Shown: positions 33,235 through 42,927 of the stretch, piece after piece
Position numbering within the stretch: the stretch's first letter is position 1
Layout: each line of letters opens with the position of its first letter
From: Myxococcales bacterium
GTDB taxonomy: Bacteria; Myxococcota_A; Polyangia; Nannocystales; Nannocystaceae
Length of the DNA stretch: 64,000 nt
Direction of reading: 5' to 3'
NCBI GenBank assembly: GCA_020633295.1
Contig: JACKDW010000021.1
Location: forward strand, 122,935-186,934
Program-made: the position numbers and the translations under genes
The notes under the pieces: generated by a model
Database searches by the model: none
What the model saw: only the letters and a program-made list of their open reading frames with translations
Told to the model about the DNA's origin: nothing

Positions 33235-33658
33235 GTCGCGCACTCGCGGGGCGCGAGCCGCTGCTCGCGTACTCTCCGCGCGCATGAGGGTCAACGCTGA
33301 CGCGCGCGACGTCAAGCGCAGATCGCTCACAGGGCGCGCGTGTTTTCGCGCCTCGCGGCGCACGCGACCGCGCGGGCGCGACCGCGGCGGTTTTAACAAC
33401 GTGCATATACAGACATGCCCGTTTCAACACCGCGTGCAGCCGCGCCGCGGCGCGCGGCGAACGTGGACGGCCACGCGCGACCGCGCCTGAGCGCGCGCGC
33501 GGGGGCGCAGCGCGCCGCCCTGCCGCCCGCGCCGTGGCGCGTGCGCGTACGTGATCCGCGACTCGCTCGCGGCGCGGATGAAGAGGGTCTCGCGCGCGGC
33601 ACGGGGTCGCCGCGTGCCGCGGCCGCGCAGCGAGCCCGCGCGAACGCGGCGCGCGCGC
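33235..33658 (-). other. Upstream region of the ligase operon
   Basis: No gene is credible in these 424 bp. It must hold the operon promoter. I see TGACG-n7-CGTCA (33298-33314), TTGACG and TTGACC hexamers on the minus strand nearby, and an AT-rich patch around 33390-33425 that includes a CATGTCTGTAT match to the ACMTGTCT element. Confidence 0.45.
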
Positions 33659-34054
33659 TCAGAGCGACGCGCCGTCGTAGCGCTGCACCGGCAAGCCCGA
33701 GGCGTCGAAGCCGTCGAGGCAGCGCAGGTTGACGGAGATCCACGGCGCGCCGTCGTGACCCAGGCCGCGCCCGAACGATCGGATTCCGCATGTTCCACAG
33801 AACAGGTGATGGATCACGCGCTTGTTGAACTGGTAGTCGCGCAGCTGCTGCTCGCCCTGCAGCAGGCGAAAGCTCGCCTGGGGCGCGAAGCCCAGCTGCC
33901 AGCCGGTCTTCGCGCAGATCGAGCAATTACACTCGAAGACCTTGTCGGGGGGCGGCATCGTGATCTCGAAGCGGACCGCGCCGCAGTGACAGCCGCCGGC
34001 GTAGGTCCGCGCGCCGTCGTCGTTCGTCGTGTTCTCGTCGGACATCTCGGACAT
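33659..34054 (-). CDS. GFA/CENP-V-type zinc protein
   Basis: The 131-residue protein belongs to the glutathione-dependent formaldehyde-activating (Gfa)/CENP-V fold family. Zinc ligands are visible in GGCHCGAVRFE, ECNCSICAKTG and LFCGTCGIRSFG. The group is broad and most members do not process formaldehyde; some bind small thiols. ATG 34054 has a GAGGAGG ribosome site 7 nt upstream; a second ATG at 34042 is possible. It is divergent from the AraC-type regulator with about 90 bp between them, a common regulator-target layout. Confidence 0.83.
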   Translation of the reverse strand: MSEMSDENTTNDDGARTYAGGCHCGAVRFEITMPPPDKVFECNCSICAKTGWQLGFAPQASFRLLQGEQQLRDYQFNKRVIHHLFCGTCGIRSFGRGLGHDGAPWISVNLRCLDGFDASGLPVQRYDGASL

Positions 34055-34098
34055 TCGTGCCTCCTCGGCCCGCCGCGAGCGCGAGCGGGCGCGTCCGT

Positions 34099-34114
34099 GA
34101 TACGGTGCAGTATC
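34099..34114. promoter_or_regulatory. Dyad between divergent GFA and AraC genes
   Basis: GATAC, GGTGCA, GTATC, centred in the 89-bp divergent gap. It is a candidate operator for the AraC-type regulator. Confidence 0.35.
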
Positions 34115-34143
34115 GCGCGCGCCGCGTCTTGGATAAATCCGAC

Positions 34144-34944
34144 ATGCCGACGCCGAAGACCGCCACGCCGAGGGGGATCATCCAGCCGCGCGCCGTGCCG
34201 CGCCCCTTCGAGGTCGCGCGCTGGCTCGCGCCCCCCCGCCTCGCGGCGACGCTGGCCCACGTCTGGCGCGTGCGCTGGGCGATCGAGGAGAGGGAATTTG
34301 TTCAGCACACGCTGCCGCACCCGATGGTGCACGTGGTGTTCGAAGCCGGCGAGGGCGAGGTCGTCGGGCCGATCCCGCGGCGCTTCGAACGGCGCCTCGT
34401 CGGGCGCGGGCAGGTCCTCGGCCTCGCGTTCCGACCGGCGGCCTTCCGCGCGCTGTACGACCGCCCGCTGCTCGAGCTGCGAGACCGACGCCTCCCGGCG
34501 CCCGCGCTGCTCGGCCCAGGCGCCCGCGCGCTCGCGCGGACGCTCGAGGCGCTCGCCGACGAGGACGCGCGGGTCGAGCTCGCCTGCGCCTGGCTCGAGG
34601 AGCTGGTCCCGGCGGAGCTCCCCGCCCCGCTCGCGGCGCTGCGCGAGCTCGTCGAGCGCCTCGCCGAGGACGAGACGATCACGACGGTCGAGCAGGCCGC
34701 GCGCCTCGCCGGCTGCACCTCGCGCACGCTGCAGCGACGCTTCGACGACGCGATCGGCTGGTCGCCGCAGCAGGTGATCCGCCGGCGCCGGATCCACGAG
34801 GCGCTCGCGCAGCTCGACGCGCCCAGCCCCCCGCACCTCGCGGAGCTCGCCGCGCGCCTCGGCTACTGCGACCAGGCGCACCTCAGCCGCGACTTCACGG
34901 CGATGACGGGGCTCACGCCGCGCGCGTACCTGAGGCGATCCTAG
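34144..34944 (+). CDS. AraC-family transcriptional regulator
   Basis: The 266-residue protein has an N-terminal ligand-type domain (HPMVHVVFEAGEGEVVGPIPRRF, as a region near residue 55-80) and a C-terminal AraC double helix-turn-helix: TVEQAARLAGCTSRTLQRRF and LAARLGYCDQAHLSRDFTAMTGLTPRAYLRR. The first domain resembles DUF6597-type regulators. ATG 34144 is chosen; an open frame reaches back to 34057 without support. It probably controls the divergent GFA gene and possibly itself through the dyad between them. The downstream desaturase-like gene has its own -10-like element. Confidence 0.82.
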   Translation: MPTPKTATPRGIIQPRAVPRPFEVARWLAPPRLAATLAHVWRVRWAIEEREFVQHTLPHPMVHVVFEAGEGEVVGPIPRRFERRLVGRGQVLGLAFRPAAFRALYDRPLLELRDRRLPAPALLGPGARALARTLEALADEDARVELACAWLEELVPAELPAPLAALRELVERLAEDETITTVEQAARLAGCTSRTLQRRFDDAIGWSPQQVIRRRRIHEALAQLDAPSPPHLAELAARLGYCDQAHLSRDFTAMTGLTPRAYLRRS

Positions 34945-34978
34945 CGCGGAGCAGAGCGCCGCTCGCCCGCGCGCGTTG

Positions 34979-34984
34979 TACCAT
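34979..34984 (+). promoter_or_regulatory. TANNNT -10-like element for the 34991 gene
   Basis: TACCAT, 6 nt, GTG 34991. It supports GTG 34991 over the TTG at 34976. Confidence 0.4.
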
Positions 34985-34990
34985 CGCCCC

Positions 34991-35947
34991 GTGGCCGCCG
35001 AACCGCGCCCCGCCGAGGCCGCCGCCGAGCTGTCGGGCTGGCGGTGGTACTACGCGCGCGCCGTGTTCCCGGTCGTGCTGGGCGGCGCGCTCGTGACGAG
35101 CGGGTGGATCGTGCTGCGCGCGGACGGCTGGCGCCCCGGGATCATGCTGACGATCGCCGCGGCGGCCCTCGCGATCATCCTGTCGGAGCGCGCGCTGCCG
35201 CTGCACCGCGCGTGGAACCAGTCCCGCGGCGACGTGAAGACGGACTGCGTGCACCTGCTCGTGTCCAACGGGGTGCTGCCCGAGCTCTACAAGGCGGGGC
35301 TGCAGCTGCTCTTGCTGCCCGTCGCGGTCGCGCTCGGCGCGGCGCTCTCGTCCTCGGCGACGGCGGGGCTGTGGCCGTCACGCTCGCCGTTCGCGCTCCA
35401 GGTCGCGCTGGCCCTCGTGGTCGCCGAGCTCGGTCAGTACTGGGCGCATCGCCTGGGCCACGCGCGCGAGCTGCTGTGGCGGCTGCACGCGACTCACCAC
35501 AGCCCCGAGCGCCTGTACTGGCTCAACGCCGGCCGCGAGCACCCGCTCGGGCTGCTGCTGCTGTTCGGGGCGAGCGTCGCCCCGCTGCTGCTGCTCGGCG
35601 CGGGCGAGGACATCCTGATCATGTACACGGTCTTCACCGCGGTCCACGGCCTGTTCCAGCACTGCAACATCGACGTGCGGCTCGGCCCGCTCAACTGGAT
35701 CTTCTCGATGGCCGAGCTGCACCGCTGGCACCACCACCCGGACCCCGCGATCGGCAATCACAACTTCGGCGCCAACCTGATCCTCTGGGACGTCGTGTTC
35801 GGCACCCGCTACCTGCCACGCGCGCCGCCGCCCGAGACCGTGGGCATCGGCGCGCTGCCGAGCTTCCCGACCGACTATCTCGGACAGCTCGCGGCGCCGT
35901 TTCGCTGGCGGCGGCTCCACGAGCCCCGCGCGCCGCGGAGCCCGTGA
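34991..35947 (+). CDS. Sterol desaturase/fatty acid hydroxylase family protein
   Basis: The 318-residue membrane protein has four to five hydrophobic helices and the eight-His pattern of the di-iron FA-hydroxylase superfamily: HRLGH (in WAHRLGHARELLW), HATHHSPE, HCNID nearby and LHRWHHHPD. Such enzymes hydroxylate or desaturate lipids, sterols or carotenoids using O2 at the membrane. Myxobacteria of the Nannocystis group are known to make sterols, which makes the family interesting here, but the substrate is unknown. It is convergent with the M14 peptidase gene, with only 6 bp between stops. Confidence 0.8.
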   Translation: MAAEPRPAEAAAELSGWRWYYARAVFPVVLGGALVTSGWIVLRADGWRPGIMLTIAAAALAIILSERALPLHRAWNQSRGDVKTDCVHLLVSNGVLPELYKAGLQLLLLPVAVALGAALSSSATAGLWPSRSPFALQVALALVVAELGQYWAHRLGHARELLWRLHATHHSPERLYWLNAGREHPLGLLLLFGASVAPLLLLGAGEDILIMYTVFTAVHGLFQHCNIDVRLGPLNWIFSMAELHRWHHHPDPAIGNHNFGANLILWDVVFGTRYLPRAPPPETVGIGALPSFPTDYLGQLAAPFRWRRLHEPRAPRSP

Positions 35948-35953
35948 ACTGCG

Positions 35954-36895
35954 CTACGCGAGCGCATAATCCAGCGCCGCGCGCACCGCCGCGACCTGGG
36001 CGGCGTTACAGATCGCCGGCGTCGCCTTGGCGCTGTCCGGGTAGACCTCCGTCGTCGTGGTGAAGCGCGCCCCCGTGACGCCCGCGCACAGCCCCAGCGC
36101 CTTCACCGGGTAGTTGATCACGCCCGGCTGCGTCACGTCGGAGCCGATGATCTGCCCGCGCTCGTCCGGCTGCGCGATGTGGGTCACCTCGGCGACCGCC
36201 GCGATGATCGCGGCCTGAAACGCCGGCTGCGGGCGCTCGACATCGCCGACGACGTAGAAGCCGTCGGGGATGTGACCGGGCGTAAAGGCCAGGCCGTCGC
36301 GGGCCGCGAGCGCGGGCCGAAACTCCTGCTCATCGCTGTCGGTGGTCTCGTGCAGATCGACGTGGACGAGGAACTCGACCGCCGCGTCCGCGACCAGGCG
36401 CATCAGCGCCGCCGCCTCCTCCGACGGGCTGCCCGGCACGAACGAGCGGTTGGGGTCGATCGCCTTCGGGTTCCAGCGGTGGATCACCTCGTAGCCCCAG
36501 GGGCTGACGCACGGCGCGATCAGGAGGTTGACGCGCCCGCGGTAGTCCGCAGCGGCCGTCGTCAAGAAGGCGAGCGCTCCCTGGACGCCGCTGGTCTCGT
36601 AGCCGTGCACCCCGCCGGTGACGAGGGCCCAGGGCGCCGACGGGCCGGCGTCGGCGCTGCGCAGCGCGACGAGCGGGTAGCGCTCGGGCTCGACGCTGAG
36701 CGCCCCGTAGCGCGTGACGTGCCAGCCGCCAGCGAGCGCCTCGACGCGATCGAGCACCTCCTCGCGGTAGCTTCGCCGCGCGCGCTGTCGCTCGCGCCAC
36801 GCCGCGCGCTCGACGTCGGTCCAGGGCTGTCCAGGGGTCCCGATGGGATAGAAGCGCGTGCGCGCGGCGGCCGTCACGACGACGTTGTGGCACAC
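35954..36895 (-). CDS. M14-family metallocarboxypeptidase-like protein
   Basis: The 313-residue protein shows the zinc carboxypeptidase pattern: HxxE in TGGVHGYETSG, an Asn-Arg anchor in IDPNRSF, the third ligand in VHVDLHETTDSD, and the catalytic Glu in TTTEVYPD. It resembles cytosolic M14 or AspA/AstE-like deacylases more than secreted digestive enzymes because no signal peptide is visible. It could trim peptides, including cell-wall peptides, or deacylate amino acids. GTG 36895 starts the open frame; a later start near residue 6 is possible. Upstream lies a 270-bp gap without genes. Confidence 0.75.
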   Translation of the reverse strand: MCHNVVVTAAARTRFYPIGTPGQPWTDVERAAWRERQRARRSYREEVLDRVEALAGGWHVTRYGALSVEPERYPLVALRSADAGPSAPWALVTGGVHGYETSGVQGALAFLTTAAADYRGRVNLLIAPCVSPWGYEVIHRWNPKAIDPNRSFVPGSPSEEAAALMRLVADAAVEFLVHVDLHETTDSDEQEFRPALAARDGLAFTPGHIPDGFYVVGDVERPQPAFQAAIIAAVAEVTHIAQPDERGQIIGSDVTQPGVINYPVKALGLCAGVTGARFTTTTEVYPDSAKATPAICNAAQVAAVRAALDYALA

Positions 36896-37160
36896 GCGCG
36901 CGCGCTTGTTAATCCCGGGCCCGTTCGGATCATCCGGGACGCGCCCGGGCGGCGCGACCGGGCGCCGCCCTCTCGGGCGCGCGCGGACCAGAGCGTCACG
37001 CCAGGCGCGATCGCCTCGACGGCGCCGCCGCGCGAAGGCAATTAATTTCGCGCGGCGTCACGCCGAGACAGCGCCGCGCGCCAGCCCCAGCGCGGCGCTC
37101 GAGCGCCGAGGGAGCGCGTCAACGGCGTTCGTCTCGCGTCTCTCCGTGAAGGATCAAAGA

Positions 37161-37173
37161 GACATTTTATGTC
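37161..37173. promoter_or_regulatory. GACAT-TTT-ATGTC inverted repeat at kinase start
   Basis: The dyad overlaps the first possible ATG (37169) of the PknK-like gene. On the minus strand it reads AAATGTCTCTT, close to the recurring element. Confidence 0.4.
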
Positions 37174-40100
37174 CCTCAGTACCTTCGGTATTCTCGCTCG
37201 GCGTCACCGCGAGACCCCCATGTCGCCCGCTCGCCCTCCCCCCGCTGACGCGCTCGACCCGGGCGCGACGCTCGACTTCGAGATCGTGATCGAGGAGGAG
37301 CCGGCGTTTCGCTCGCTCGCGCGCGCCGACTCGGTCTCGTTCTCTCGCGCGAACACGGTGCGCATCCGCGTGCCCGCGGGGCGGCTCGGGCACTACGACC
37401 TCGTGCGCAAGATCGGCGAGGGCGGGATGGGTCGGGTGTTCGAGGTCCGGGACGTCCGCAACGGCGAGCGCGCGGCGCTGAAGATGCTGTTCGACGTCGA
37501 CCCCGCGTCGGTCTACCGCCTCAAGCGCGAGTTCCGGCGCATGCTGGGCATCGCGCACCACAACCTCGTGACGCTGCACGAGCTCGTCGTCGACGAGCAC
37601 GCGTGCTTCTTCACGATGGAGTACGTCTCCGGGCTCAACTTCCGCGAGGCGCTCGTGCGCAACCTCGGCGAGGACCTCCAGCGGCTGCGCGAGGCGCTGC
37701 GGCAGCTGACCTACGGCGTCGACGCGCTGCACAGCGCGGGGCGAGTGCACCGCGACCTCAAGCCGCACAACGTGCTGATCACCGACGAGCCGCGCGTCGT
37801 CGTCCTCGACTTCGGGCTCGCGCGGGAGGTCGAGCACCAGACGATCTTCACGACCTCGAGCGGGCTCGTGCAGGGCACGCCGGCCTACATGGCGCCCGAG
37901 CAGGTCGTGGGCCAGCTCGCCACGCCCGCGAGCGACTGGTACGCGGTCGGCGGCATGCTCTACGAGGTGCTCTCGGGGCGCGTGCCCTACGTCGGCGGCG
38001 TGATGGAGATCCTGCTGAACAAGCAGTATGACGATCCGGTCCCGCTCGCCCAGCACTGCCCCGAGCTCGATCCCGAGCTCGAGGCGCTCGTGATGGCGCT
38101 GCTGCACCGCGAGCCGGAGCAGCGCCCGGGGCCCGTCGAGCTGCTGGCGTGGTGCGCGGGCGCGTCGCCGCGGCGCGTCTCGTCGCGCATGGTCTCGCAG
38201 CGGCGCGATCAGGCCGCGCTGATGGGCCGCGAGGGCCACCTCGCCACGCTCGGCGCGGCCTTCGACGAGCTCGCCAGCGGCTTCCCGGCCTGCGTCGACG
38301 TGCGCGGCGCCTCGGGGACCGGGAAGACCGCGCTCGTCGAGGCGTTCCTCAAGCCGCTGCGCGGCGCCGACTCGGTCGTGATCCTCGAGAGCCGCTGCTC
38401 GGAGCGCGAGCTCGTGCCCTACCGCGCGCTCGACAGCATCGTCGACGAGCTCGCGGCGTTCCTGCGCAAGCTCTCGTCGCGGGCGCGCCGGCAGCTGCTC
38501 GACGGGATCCAGGAGCAGTTCGCGGCGCTGTGCCAGATCTTCCCGGTGCTCTACCGCGCCGACCCGACGGCCGACGGGCTCGTCCCGCGCGCGCCCCACG
38601 TCGACGCGGCCTCGCGCCGCCGCGCGTTCGCGGGCTTCAAGCACCTGGTCTATCGCCTGGCCCAGCAGCGCGCGCTGATCCTCGTGATCGACGACCTTCA
38701 CCGCGGTGACGACGACAGCGCGTGGCTGCTGCTCGATCTGCTCTCGCCGCCGAGCGTCCCGCCGCTCCTGCTGATCTGCACCTACGACTCCGACGCCGAG
38801 GGCTACGCGCGCGTCCTCGTCGAGCTGCAGCACCTGCGCACGGTGCAGTCCCTGCCCTACACGGTGCGCACGATCACGACCGAGCTACTCGCCGAGACCG
38901 AGGCGATCGAGCTCGCGCTCCAGCTCATGGACGGCCCGCGCTCGCCGTTCTCGGAGTTCCGCGCCCGGGCGATCGCGCTCGAGAGCGGCGGGAACCCGAT
39001 GCTCGTCGAGGCGCTCGCGCGCGTCGACAGCTCCGTGCTCGCCGACGACGAGCGCGCGCAGCGGACGACGTCGGTGGGTCGCGGCGGCCTGCTGCGCAAG
39101 CTGATCCGCGCGCGGCTCCGCGAGCTGCACCCGGCGGCGCGCGAGCTGCTCGCGCTGTTCGCCGCGAGCCGCGGTCCGCTCGACCTGGAGATCATCCGCC
39201 ACGCCGCGCGCTCCCGGGCTGACCCGCGGACCGTGCTCGCGCAGCTCCGGGGCAGCCGCCTCGTGCGCGTGAGCGAGCGCGCCGGCGCGCTCGCGGTGAC
39301 GCTCTACCACGACCAGCTGCGCGCGGCCTTCGAAGCGCTCGTCGGCGCGGAGTCCATGGCCGACTGCCACCGCCGGCTCGCCGAGGCGATGGAGAGCCTC
39401 GGCCACGACGAGCCCGAGCTGCTCGCCTATCACTACAGCCAGGGCGGTCGCCCCGACGAGGCCGCCGAGTACGCCTCGCAGGCCGCGTACGCCGCGGCCA
39501 AGTCGCTCGCGTTTGACCGCGCCGCGGAGCTCTACACGCTCGCGGTCGAGTGCAAGCCGGACGCGTGGATCCTGCGCCGGCGCTGCGCCGACATGCTCGT
39601 CAAGGCAGGTCACGGGACGGAGGCGGCGGAGTACTACCTCTCCGCGGCCGAGCTCGCGCCGCCGCGCTCGACCGGCGCGCTGCGCCGCGCCGCCGCCGAG
39701 CAGTTCCTGCTCAACGGGCACCTCGAGACCGGCCTCGAGGTCGTCGAGCCGCTGCTGCGCGAGCACGGCGTCGAGCTCCCGGCCGGCGCCCGGCAGAGCA
39801 ACTCGCTGTTCGCCAAGTACGCCGATCGGCTCACGCGCCGCGGCCCGCGCTACACGGAGCGCAGCGAGGTCGAGATCCACCGCGGCGAGCTCGAGCTCCT
39901 CGACCTCCTCTGGATCGTCGCGCGCGGCCTGCTGCTCAACGACCCGATCCGCGGCGGCTACTTCTTGATGCGCAACGCCTGCCACGCGCTCGACGTCGGC
40001 GAGCCGCACCGGATCGCGCGCGCGCTCGCGCTCGTCGGCGTGTTCTCGACGACGCGGCAGCACGGCGAGCGCGCGGACTTCATCTCGACCGCGGAGAGCA

Positions 40101-41035
40101 TCGCGCGCTCGCTCCGAGACGAGTACACCGCCGGGCTCACCTCGATCGTCCGCGGCATCAAGAGCCGCAACGCCGGCGAGTGGCACGCCGCGATCGTCGA
40201 CCTCGAGTTCGGCATCGACCACCTGCGGGAGCACTTCTCGAGCGTGGGCTGGGAGTGCAGCCTCGCTATGCGGAGCCTGCTCGCGGCGCTCGAGGCGATC
40301 GGCGAGCTGCGCTCGCTCGCGCACCGCGTGCAGCAGTTCCAGCAGCAGGCGCAGACGACCGGCGGCATGCTGATGGGCCTGCTCGCGGCGACGTCGTCGG
40401 CGCTCACGCTCGTCGCCGCCGACAACCCCGGCGAGGCGCGCCGGCGGGTCCGCAGCGCGCTCGCGTTCTGGCCGCGGACCGGCTTCCACGTCCAGCACCT
40501 GCAGGCGCTCAAGGTCGAGGTGCTGTGCGATCTGTACGAGGGCGCGCACGAGGACGCGTGGGCGCGCGTCGTCGAGGCCTGGAGCGCGATCGAGGACTCC
40601 AACTTCATGCGCCTGCCGTCGCGCCGCGTCGAGGTGCTGCTGCTCCGGGCCCGCTCCGCGCTCGCGCTCGTCGCCGACGACCCCGCGCGTCACCGGCGGC
40701 TGCTCACCGTCGTCGAGCAGGATCTCGCGCAGCTCGAGCGCGAGTCCTACGGCTACGTCGACGGTCACGCGCGCCTGCTGCACGCAGGCGTGCGCAACCT
40801 GTACGGTGAGTCAGACGCGGTGCGAGAGCACCTCGAGGCCGCGGTCGCCGGCTACGACGCGGCCGGCATGCTGCTGATGGCCGCCTGCGCGCGCTGGAGC
40901 CTGGGGCTCTGGCGCGGCGGCGACGTCGGGGACGCGGAGGTGCGCAAGTCCGAGGCGTTCATGACCATGCAGACCGTCTCGAGCCCGCTGCGATGGGTCC
41001 GCGCGCACGCGCCGGGGCTCGTCACGAGCGCGTAG
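37169..41035 (+). CDS. PknK-like Ser/Thr kinase with AAA ATPase and helical repeats
   Basis: The 1,288-residue protein begins with a Ser/Thr protein kinase domain (about 75-335): KIGEGGMGRVF, catalytic Lys in AALKMLF, HRDLKPHN, DFGLA, and MAPEQ. It is followed by an AAA/NACHT-like ATPase region with Walker A GASGTGKTALVEA (about 380) and Walker B LILVIDDLHRGDDDS (about 505), and then about 600 residues of TPR-like helices. This is the layout of PknK/MalT-type signalling ATPases, minus a DNA-binding domain. It likely senses a ligand through the repeats and phosphorylates partners. There is no membrane helix. The start is ATG 37169, or ATG 37220 if the dyad is an operator. Confidence 0.85.
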   Translation: MSLSTFGILARRHRETPMSPARPPPADALDPGATLDFEIVIEEEPAFRSLARADSVSFSRANTVRIRVPAGRLGHYDLVRKIGEGGMGRVFEVRDVRNGERAALKMLFDVDPASVYRLKREFRRMLGIAHHNLVTLHELVVDEHACFFTMEYVSGLNFREALVRNLGEDLQRLREALRQLTYGVDALHSAGRVHRDLKPHNVLITDEPRVVVLDFGLAREVEHQTIFTTSSGLVQGTPAYMAPEQVVGQLATPASDWYAVGGMLYEVLSGRVPYVGGVMEILLNKQYDDPVPLAQHCPELDPELEALVMALLHREPEQRPGPVELLAWCAGASPRRVSSRMVSQRRDQAALMGREGHLATLGAAFDELASGFPACVDVRGASGTGKTALVEAFLKPLRGADSVVILESRCSERELVPYRALDSIVDELAAFLRKLSSRARRQLLDGIQEQFAALCQIFPVLYRADPTADGLVPRAPHVDAASRRRAFAGFKHLVYRLAQQRALILVIDDLHRGDDDSAWLLLDLLSPPSVPPLLLICTYDSDAEGYARVLVELQHLRTVQSLPYTVRTITTELLAETEAIELALQLMDGPRSPFSEFRARAIALESGGNPMLVEALARVDSSVLADDERAQRTTSVGRGGLLRKLIRARLRELHPAARELLALFAASRGPLDLEIIRHAARSRADPRTVLAQLRGSRLVRVSERAGALAVTLYHDQLRAAFEALVGAESMADCHRRLAEAMESLGHDEPELLAYHYSQGGRPDEAAEYASQAAYAAAKSLAFDRAAELYTLAVECKPDAWILRRRCADMLVKAGHGTEAAEYYLSAAELAPPRSTGALRRAAAEQFLLNGHLETGLEVVEPLLREHGVELPAGARQSNSLFAKYADRLTRRGPRYTERSEVEIHRGELELLDLLWIVARGLLLNDPIRGGYFLMRNACHALDVGEPHRIARALALVGVFSTTRQHGERADFISTAESIARSLRDEYTAGLTSIVRGIKSRNAGEWHAAIVDLEFGIDHLREHFSSVGWECSLAMRSLLAALEAIGELRSLAHRVQQFQQQAQTTGGMLMGLLAATSSALTLVAADNPGEARRRVRSALAFWPRTGFHVQHLQALKVEVLCDLYEGAHEDAWARVVEAWSAIEDSNFMRLPSRRVEVLLLRARSALALVADDPARHRRLLTVVEQDLAQLERESYGYVDGHARLLHAGVRNLYGESDAVREHLEAAVAGYDAAGMLLMAACARWSLGLWRGGDVGDAEVRKSEAFMTMQTVSSPLRWVRAHAPGLVTSA

Positions 41036-41136
41036 CCTCGCGGGTGTGGAGATGTCGCGGGTCCACCCACACCGCGCGACGACGCGGCGCGCGCTTCTCC
41101 CGCGACGGGTTCTGGCGTAGCATGAATGTCTACGCG

Positions 41137-41144
41137 GACATGTC
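41137..41144. promoter_or_regulatory. GACATGTC palindrome before kinase gene
   Basis: A perfect 8-bp palindrome 11 bp before ATG 41156, followed by TTAGGGG, which serves as the ribosome site. It is one of the ACATGTCT-type elements. Confidence 0.35.
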
Positions 41145-41155
41145 TTAGGGGACTT

Positions 41156-42655
41156 ATGTCATCCGCGACCACACCCGATATCGCCGCCGGCGCGCGTCGC
41201 TCCCCGAGCGGGATCGACTGGTCCATCGCGACGCCCGAGTCGCTCGAGGCCTCGATCTCCGCCGAGCTCGACGTGCTCCGCCCCCACGAGCTCATCGGGG
41301 CGGTGGTCGCCGATCGCTACACGGTCACCGGGCACATCGGCTCCGGCGGGATGGGCGACGTGTACGTCGCCGAGCACCGCGCGATCGGCAAGCAATTCGC
41401 GCTGAAGGTGCTCGCGCCGCAGCACGCGCTGCGCAAGGGCGTCGTGCGCCGCTTCCTGCAGGAGGCGCGCGCCGCGTCGATGATCCGCCACCGCAACGTC
41501 GTCGACATCGTCGACTTCGGGCAGACCCCGCAGGGCTCGGTGTTCTACGCGATGGAGTACCTCGAGGGCGAGACGCTCGCGTCGATGCTCCGCCGCGAGG
41601 GCCGGCTGCCGTGGTCACGCGTCCGCGAGATCATCATCGACATCTGCAACGCGCTGGACGCCGCCCACGCGAAGGGCGTCGTGCACCGCGACGTCAAGCC
41701 CGGCAACTGCGTGATCACGCGCGACGGCAGCGGCGACGAGCTCATCAAGGTCGTCGACTTCGGGATCGCCAAGGTCATCGACGACACCGAGAGCGCGAGC
41801 ATCACGGACACCGGCGTGATCCTCGGGACGCCGGCTTACATGTCCCCAGAGCAGTCTCGCGGCGAGCGGCTCGACGCGCGCACCGACCTCTACTCGCTCG
41901 GCGTGATCCTGTACGAGCTCGTGACCGGCCGCGTGCCCTTCGAGGCGGACACGAAGATGGGCGTGCTGATGGCGCACATCCTCAAGCCGCCGCCGCTCCC
42001 GCGGCTCGTCGCGCCCGACGCGGAGATCCCCGCCGAGGTCGAGACGATCATCATCAAGGCGCTCTCGAAGTCGCCCGAGGTGCGCTACCAGACTGCCGGC
42101 GAGTTCGCCGACGCGGTGCTCGGGGTGCGCGTCTCGGACGGCGCGCCGGCGGGCGCGCTCATCCGCAGCGCGACCGCGCGGACGCTGGCCGGTGCGCTCG
42201 GCGTCCTGCTGCTGATGGCGGCCGCGTTCTCGACGGCGTGGTTCCTCCGAGGCGGGCCCAACGACGCGAGCGCGCCGGCGGTCGCGGACGCGGAGCCGAC
42301 GGACGCCCCCAGGGAGCGCCGACGACGACGCCCGCGTCCGCAACGGCGAGCGCGCGGCGCTGACGCGCCGCCGCCCGAGCGCGTCGTCGCGGACGCGACG
42401 GCCCCGGTGGACGAGGCCGCCGAGGACGGGAGCTCCGAGGACGAGCCCGAGGCCGCCGCTGAGGACGAGCGCTCCGCCCAGCGCACGCGACGACGGGCGA
42501 GCAAGCGCGCCGGCAGCCGACGCGCGAAGGCCGACAAGCCGCCGCCGGAGCAGCCCGCCGCGACCAAGGCCGCCGAGAAGCCGGCGCCCGCCGGGGGCGG
42601 CGTGTTCCTGCCGACCGAGAAGAAGAAGCCCGTGTTCCTGCCGACCAAGGGCTGA
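41156..42655 (+). CDS. Transmembrane Ser/Thr protein kinase
   Basis: ATG 41156 has an AGGGG site 5 nt upstream and is preferred to ATG 41126. The 499-residue protein has a kinase domain at about 53-310 (HIGSGGMGDVYVAEH, FALKVL, VHRDVKPGNC, VVDFGIAKV, GTPAYMSPEQ), one transmembrane helix (about 342-363, LLLMAAAFSTAWFL) and a charged Pro/Ala/Glu/Arg tail that should face the periplasm. The tail ends with a small duplication, VFLPTEKKKP then VFLPTKG. The lack of a folded sensor domain suggests the tail interacts with the envelope or another protein. It sits between two other kinase genes on the same strand but has its own upstream region. Confidence 0.85.
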   Translation: MSSATTPDIAAGARRSPSGIDWSIATPESLEASISAELDVLRPHELIGAVVADRYTVTGHIGSGGMGDVYVAEHRAIGKQFALKVLAPQHALRKGVVRRFLQEARAASMIRHRNVVDIVDFGQTPQGSVFYAMEYLEGETLASMLRREGRLPWSRVREIIIDICNALDAAHAKGVVHRDVKPGNCVITRDGSGDELIKVVDFGIAKVIDDTESASITDTGVILGTPAYMSPEQSRGERLDARTDLYSLGVILYELVTGRVPFEADTKMGVLMAHILKPPPLPRLVAPDAEIPAEVETIIIKALSKSPEVRYQTAGEFADAVLGVRVSDGAPAGALIRSATARTLAGALGVLLLMAAAFSTAWFLRGGPNDASAPAVADAEPTDAPRERRRRRPRPQRRARGADAPPPERVVADATAPVDEAAEDGSSEDEPEAAAEDERSAQRTRRRASKRAGSRRAKADKPPPEQPAATKAAEKPAPAGGGVFLPTEKKKPVFLPTKG

Positions 42656-42669
42656 ACAAGCCGCGCGTT

Positions 42670-42700
42670 GAATCGTAGCAGTTCACAACTGCTATGATTC
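42670..42700 (+). terminator. 14-bp AT-rich inverted repeat after kinase gene
   Basis: GAATCGTAGCAGTT and AACTGCTATGATTC pair at 13 of 14 positions around a CAC loop, 14 bp past the stop. It could be a terminator, although no T run follows and the AT-rich symmetric arms also suit a protein-binding site. Confidence 0.45.
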
Positions 42701-42832
42701 ATAATACGCGTAGATTCCCGAACGTTCGGCGCGCGCCGCCGACTCATTACGCCCCGCGCCCGCGCCCGCGCTTCCGCGCTGCGCGAGGCGATCGCGCGAG
42801 GCGCCGAGACGCGCGCGCTGCCGGCTGGGCCC

Positions 42833-42927
42833 GCGCGAACTCGCCCGAGCCGCCGCGAGCCCGCCACGCACCGCGCTCTGGCCGAGCGCGGCCGCGGCCG
42901 CGGATCGCTCGCGCGAACTCGCCCGAG
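42833..42927 (+). repeat. 17-bp direct repeat
   Basis: GCGCGAACTCGCCCGAG occurs at 42833-42849 and 42911-42927, 78 bp apart, upstream of the response-regulator kinase. Confidence 0.6.

Noticed and set aside
33415..33732. Open frames upstream of the GFA gene
   Set aside because: Arg/Ala-rich, overlapping the GFA gene on the other strand, with no support.
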